A stretch of DNA of 29,957 nt, from NCBI GenBank assembly GCA_905221605.1, contig CAJNDS010002547.1:197501-227457 (forward strand). The letters run 5' to 3'. The position numbers were made by a program, and so were the translations under genes. Under the pieces are notes generated by a model. The model made no database searches, had not been told where the DNA came from, and saw nothing but the letters and a program-made list of their open reading frames with translations. Shown here piece by piece: positions 25,700 to 29,957 of this stretch. Numbering within the stretch: position 1 is the first letter of the stretch; every line of letters starts with the position of its first letter. The stretch is from Symbiodinium natans. Taxonomy: Eukaryota > Sar > Dinophyceae > Suessiales > Symbiodiniaceae.

Positions 25700-28600
25700 A
25701 GACAGCTTTGCCCAAGCAAAGCTCAGAGAGCCGAGCGGCTTCCTCATCTTCATTGCCTAAACTCCGAGCTCACTGTCTCACCCTTGAGGTGCTGCCCCTT
25801 CTGACGCATATGAACTTTCTTTTTGGATCGCTTCCTACCAGAATATCAAAACACCTGACTGGACAGGGCTTTGTGAAGTATGCAGCAACTCGGCATCCTA
25901 CAGCTTCATTGGGTCAAAAGAAAGGCGGCACTACCAAAGCTTGGCGAAGCCTATCACCAATACCACGTGTCCAACAGCAGATGCCGCGGCCATATTTCTG
26001 TTCATCAGCGTCGTCACAGTTTGAAGCGCGACTTGCGGCCGAAGGGCACTATCTTTTTTCCGGAGGATGCGCACGGCATTAAAATGGTACAGTGCGCAAA
26101 TCCCTCCTCCAGCAACCACTGGAAACACACCGCGCTGAGAGCGCCCGAAGGGCTTCAAGCAGCAGCTGTGGCAGCATTCCGCACGCTGTTTTTGCATGCC
26201 GACTGCACTGCCGTGACACAATCTCACATAGAATTTGTGTTAACTTGGAGTGGCCAGGTCTGACTTGCCATCCCGCGCTCTTTGAGGTGGCTCCACCTCC
26301 TGCCCGGATCTGCCGCGGGCATCGGCCATGGGCCATCCGGCAGGCCTTTTGTGGGTGGAGTTGCGGAGTTTAGGACTCAAGCCCATTCATTTAGCAATGT
26401 TAGGGAGTTCGGGGAATTTCGGGGATCTAGCCCCGAGGGATTGAGGAAGGAAGAGGCCGAAAGTCCGCCGACCCTGGGGCAGCGTGTTGGATGGTTCTGG
26501 GGGGAGGCCTTGCACCTCTTGAAGGGGGTGAGTAAGAAGGGCGAAACAAGACGAGCATCATGAGCATTTGACAGCCAAGCATCGGCCCTTAAAGGGTCGT
26601 GTGACGCGCATCGACCTTCCTTTTCTCATTCGGGGCCGTCGACTTCTGACTGGGTGCCTTCTTGGCAGTCCCGGGTCTGAGGCGTGGCCGGCTCCAGGCG
26701 ACAGCCCAGTAACGACTGCCTTTCCCAATGTGGCCCTGAACCTGCAACGCATGCTCGGCACATCTTGTCTTATTGAGATCAGGAGAAGAATGGAGAAGAT
26801 CGAGCGAGCTCAACCTTACGATCAAGCAAGGGCTTACTGAACATTGCTGGGGCATCCAGGTCAAAGGCCAAACAACGGTCGTCACATGCCCGACTGGATT
26901 ACGACAGTCATCCATTGGCTTGTTGGCGTTCCCCGACCGCATTAATGGCTTGACAAGTCGCTGATTCGCTTCTGCACTCTTCTTCATCATCTGGTAAAGC
27001 TGCATCTGCCAGAGCCACATGCAGAATCAATTGGAAGCTGTGTGAGTTGTACGACTGCAACTGCTGCTACGGCAAGCACAAGCAGGTACTGGAACGGCAT
27101 TCGAGTCAATTTAGCTTCTGCAGTTGACCATCACAACAGCTACCATAATGCAGCTCCCCCCCAGCCATCGCTCAAACATTCACCCACCTCTGTCCCGGCG
27201 TCCTTCCTCCACTCCGCATCCATCAACAAAAGGCCGAACTCCAGGGACCCCAGCGGCATCAGATCTCAAAGATGTACAGGCTGCAACTAATATGTGAAGG
27301 TGCTAAGTCTGGACCATGCTCTAACACATCCTCAGACGGTCCGAAGGATTTCTCACACATTCTAACATGTAGCGGTCGAAGACCGCTTCCAAAGATGCAA
27401 TGTCATGGGTTCCAGTCGGTTTCCACAACAACCCAGAGCCAGAATCTCTCCACACAACAAGATGCAAACGTGGAGTTCAACTTCCACGCGCTCTCCTCGA
27501 ACATCTCAGCAAGACCCAAAAGACAACCTGCACAAGTCAACCCAAGCCTCAGCATGCCAAACAGCAGCCCTGACTCACAAAACGCATCCAACGATACTCT
27601 GTGACATTGCGTCCTTTTTCCATCGAGCTCCCCAGCGATATACTTGCAGAGAGGGTTCGGCTTCGCCGAACCTGTCTCCGCAATCGGAGACTTGGGGGGT
27701 CGGACGGGCTCGGTGGTCGGATCCCTGGGAGATTCGAAATGAAGTTTCATTCTCATGGCTACGTTGCTCAACATGATCGTTTCACAACGCCACTCAATTT
27801 CCCCCTCATGTCGTGGCAGTATCAATCCGACACCAGCGGGCCCAGACCCTGCATTCAAAAGCCCATCCACAGCTGCTCACGGCCTGACATCTTAAGAATT
27901 TGTTCGCAGTTACTGGAGCATCAGAGGAAAGCAGACTAGGTAACGAATTCGCATGCAAAGCAAATCACAGCTCGGACACGCTGGCGCATCGTGATGGTGC
28001 ATTGAAATATTCGAACAAGCGTACTGATCATGTGCTGAGCCTGTTGTCCGACGGCAACGCATTTTAACATATTCTGACTGAAAGCTGTCACTGCTTGTCC
28101 AATTCGCCGTCGAGCCTCACCTGCCAAGTATAATAGTACCATGGTGATGTTGCTCCCGCTGCTGGTAGCCGTAACAGGAACATGTCCACGCTCGCCATGC
28201 ATCTCTCTCATGTCTCAGCTCTGAGCAGTCAATCCAACGTGAGGTGGCTGAACATTCTGGCTACACAGGCAATCGCCAGCCTGGCCTTGAAACACCGACC
28301 GGAAGAGCATCTACATGCCGGAAGCGGCACCTCAATCATCACAGCATGGTACACATGTAGTAATTCCGCATATGGTTCATATTAACATATGGCTGAGACA
28401 TGAGGACCCTCCAATTCGACAGCCGTCTCGCTTATCGTGCCACACAGCCCCCCAGCGCAGAGATGGCAGAGATGGGTAAGATGGGCAGAGAGCTCCGACC
28501 AGTCCTCCATGCTTGTCTCAGGAACCGTGTGGAACGTGAGCGACCCCTTCTTTAGGGGCTGGAGCTCTGTACCAGCCACAAGCGAGACAAAAACAGACAA

Positions 28601-29957
28601 GACACAAACGCCACACAAGCGAGCGCAGATCCGCCATGGGCACATGGGTACGGCGGCATGGCGCTGGACACTCGGCACTGCACAACTCTCATGGAAACAG
28701 AAGATGCGAGCACTCCAGGGACTGAACTCATGGCAGGTGAAGCCCCGGAGTTCCAGCTTTGCCTGAGAGGCATTCAATTCTGAGTGTTGAGCTGACATAG
28801 CTTCCCCCGAGTTCCAGCTTTGCCTTGCAGCCCTCCCTGCGCCGAAGAACTCTGGGACTCTAGGGCTTGGGGTGCTTTAGGGCTTGGGGCGTCTGAGGTT
28901 GTGGGTTCACTCCTGAAACTCTCAAGTCGGCTTGAGTCGCGTGGTGCTTGTTGCAGCTGCACTTCCTGTAGCCAGGTCTTCAACCACAGGAGCTGCTTGT
29001 GTCACAGTATCGGTCCGGAATGGCCAAGCAGTGATATTTGAATGGCAGTGTTCACAACAGAGCAGTTGGCAAGACGGCTAAGTTCAGTTGCTCCCCAGCC
29101 TGGGCTGGGCGCTCCTTGTGGTGGCCTCAACTCCCATCACTTCTTGTTGGACTCTCTGTAGCTGCCACACACAAGTCAGTGCAAATCAACTCGTGTTATC
29201 AAAACCACATTCCAGGACCACCGTATCTTCGAGAGCAAGAGCCGGTGTACAGCACCGGAACATACCAACATGTCCTCTACAGACTCTACAGTATCAGTCC
29301 GACTGCACCCACCACCTCCGAAGCTGCCCCCGGCATGCCCGAGTGGCACAGCGCCGGCTCGCTGCTCGTTGCGCCAGTACTCGGCTGCCATTCGTGCCAC
29401 CTCCACTGCAAACGCTGCAATGGCCGCAGGTCCAGACCGAACTCAGCGCGCCTCGTCCTAACCTACGCGACTTCCCCACCGTTTTCGCCCCATGCTGCGT
29501 AGGCGGGGCACGTCCAGTCCACCGCAACGTCTATTTTAGATGCGAGACATGGTAACCAGGTGACAACTCTTGGACCGCACCGTAGAATTCGTCGCCAGCC
29601 GCTCCGGCGGTGCACATGGGAGTGCACGGGCACGCGTTGACCTATCAGGGATGGCTGCAGGAAACCTGGCTTCCATCAAGCAGCGAAAATCCCAAACACC
29701 CCTTGAGAACAACAGTGTAAGGGCGATGAGAAAACAAATCCCCATCTGCTTCCAATGTCTGTAGGTCGCGGGGAAAGCCTGAGGGGAGGGAGGAAACGTG
29801 GGCCAGCAGCGCCCCGCACCGAGAAGACGGCTGCTGGCCTCCCACACATGCAGCAGCATCAGGTTTGGCACATTTGGCTCTGCACCTCGTACTGCCCTTG
29901 TCTTGCAACTCTGCGAAACTCGTCGCCTCTCCCACTTCGTGCGCCAGTCTTGCGGCA
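25700..29957. other. No supportable gene
   Basis: 4.2 kb with ordinary base composition, many overlapping open frames of 60-155 codons on both strands, none with a recognisable domain or a consistent exon chain. It contains the double hairpin at 27654-27691, a 17-bp direct repeat (GAGTTCCAGCTTTGCCT at 28748-28764 and 28809-28825), and at 26464-26497 a fragment similar to 903-929. It may be intergenic or intronic. Confidence 0.5.
27654..27691. repeat. Two adjacent perfect hairpins
   Basis: GGTTCGGC-TTC-GCCGAACC (27654-27672), one base, then GTCTCCG-CAAT-CGGAGAC (27674-27691). Stems of eight and seven base pairs without mismatch. Confidence 0.85.

Noticed and set aside
25531-26082. 183-codon open frame on the plus strand
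   Set aside because: It overlaps the first exon of copy C in antisense, has no domain and ordinary low-complexity composition.
27403-27939. Overlapping open frames of 112-155 codons on both strands
   Set aside because: Neither strand shows a domain, and opposite frames of similar length are typical of chance in this composition.
28382-28798. 138-codon minus frame with a plus frame of 109 codons opposite
   Set aside because: No homology that I can recognise and no exon chain; likely chance.

Overview
The window reads as dinoflagellate nuclear DNA, most likely from a photosynthetic, peridinin-type species close to Symbiodiniaceae or Polarella. The reasons are introns with GC, GT and even GA donors joined to an acceptor that is always AG followed by G, a head-to-tail tandem gene family on one strand, presequences of signal peptide plus an FVxP transit motif, and TTTAGGG (plant/dinoflagellate telomere type) repeats everywhere. 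The species is inference; the splice pattern is read directly.

Positions 1-22357 look at first like a wasteland of TTTAGGG/CCCTAAA arrays in both orientations with unique islands of about 100 bases. Many of those islands are exons of one minus-strand gene. Fifteen exons between 10849 and 721 splice in a single frame (807 nt, 269 residues, all 14 junctions phase-consistent) into the core of a voltage-gated, KCNH/CNG-superfamily K+ channel: N-terminal PWFVINPDRS motif, S1 to S3, an S4 of regularly spaced R/K, S5 with HWLAC, the TSVGYGD selectivity filter, and S6 ending WAYIIGE. Five exon candidates at 13819-11092 and six more at 21859-16303 (coiled-coil and low-complexity) extend the same strand and mostly the same phase, so the gene may exceed 21 kb. 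The C-linker and any cyclic-nucleotide-binding domain are not visible and should lie to the left of the window. Introns are built largely of telomere-like arrays, usually TTTAGGG at the 5' end and CCCTAAA at the 3' end of the transcript, so many could fold into a panhandle.

The arrays also hold other mobile elements: a dispersed family with one copy forming exactly an intron (10705-10800), a long-TIR MITE with two copies, and arrays flanked by short duplications of exon ends. A roughly 2.8 kb stretch (17100-19980) is poorer in arrays and carries a 47-bp tandem duplication and possible coding on the minus strand.

A 100-N scaffold gap lies at 22358-22457. To its right, 22821-25637 holds three tandem minus-strand genes, each with four or five small exons, coding for a 99-101-residue single-span thylakoid protein with a signal peptide and a plastid transit peptide; the C-terminal segment resembles cytochrome b6f subunit PetL. 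The copy at 24961-25637 has one extra GA-AG intron absent from the other two. From 25700 to the end I can support no gene; there are only short overlapping open frames, a pair of adjacent perfect hairpins and small direct repeats.
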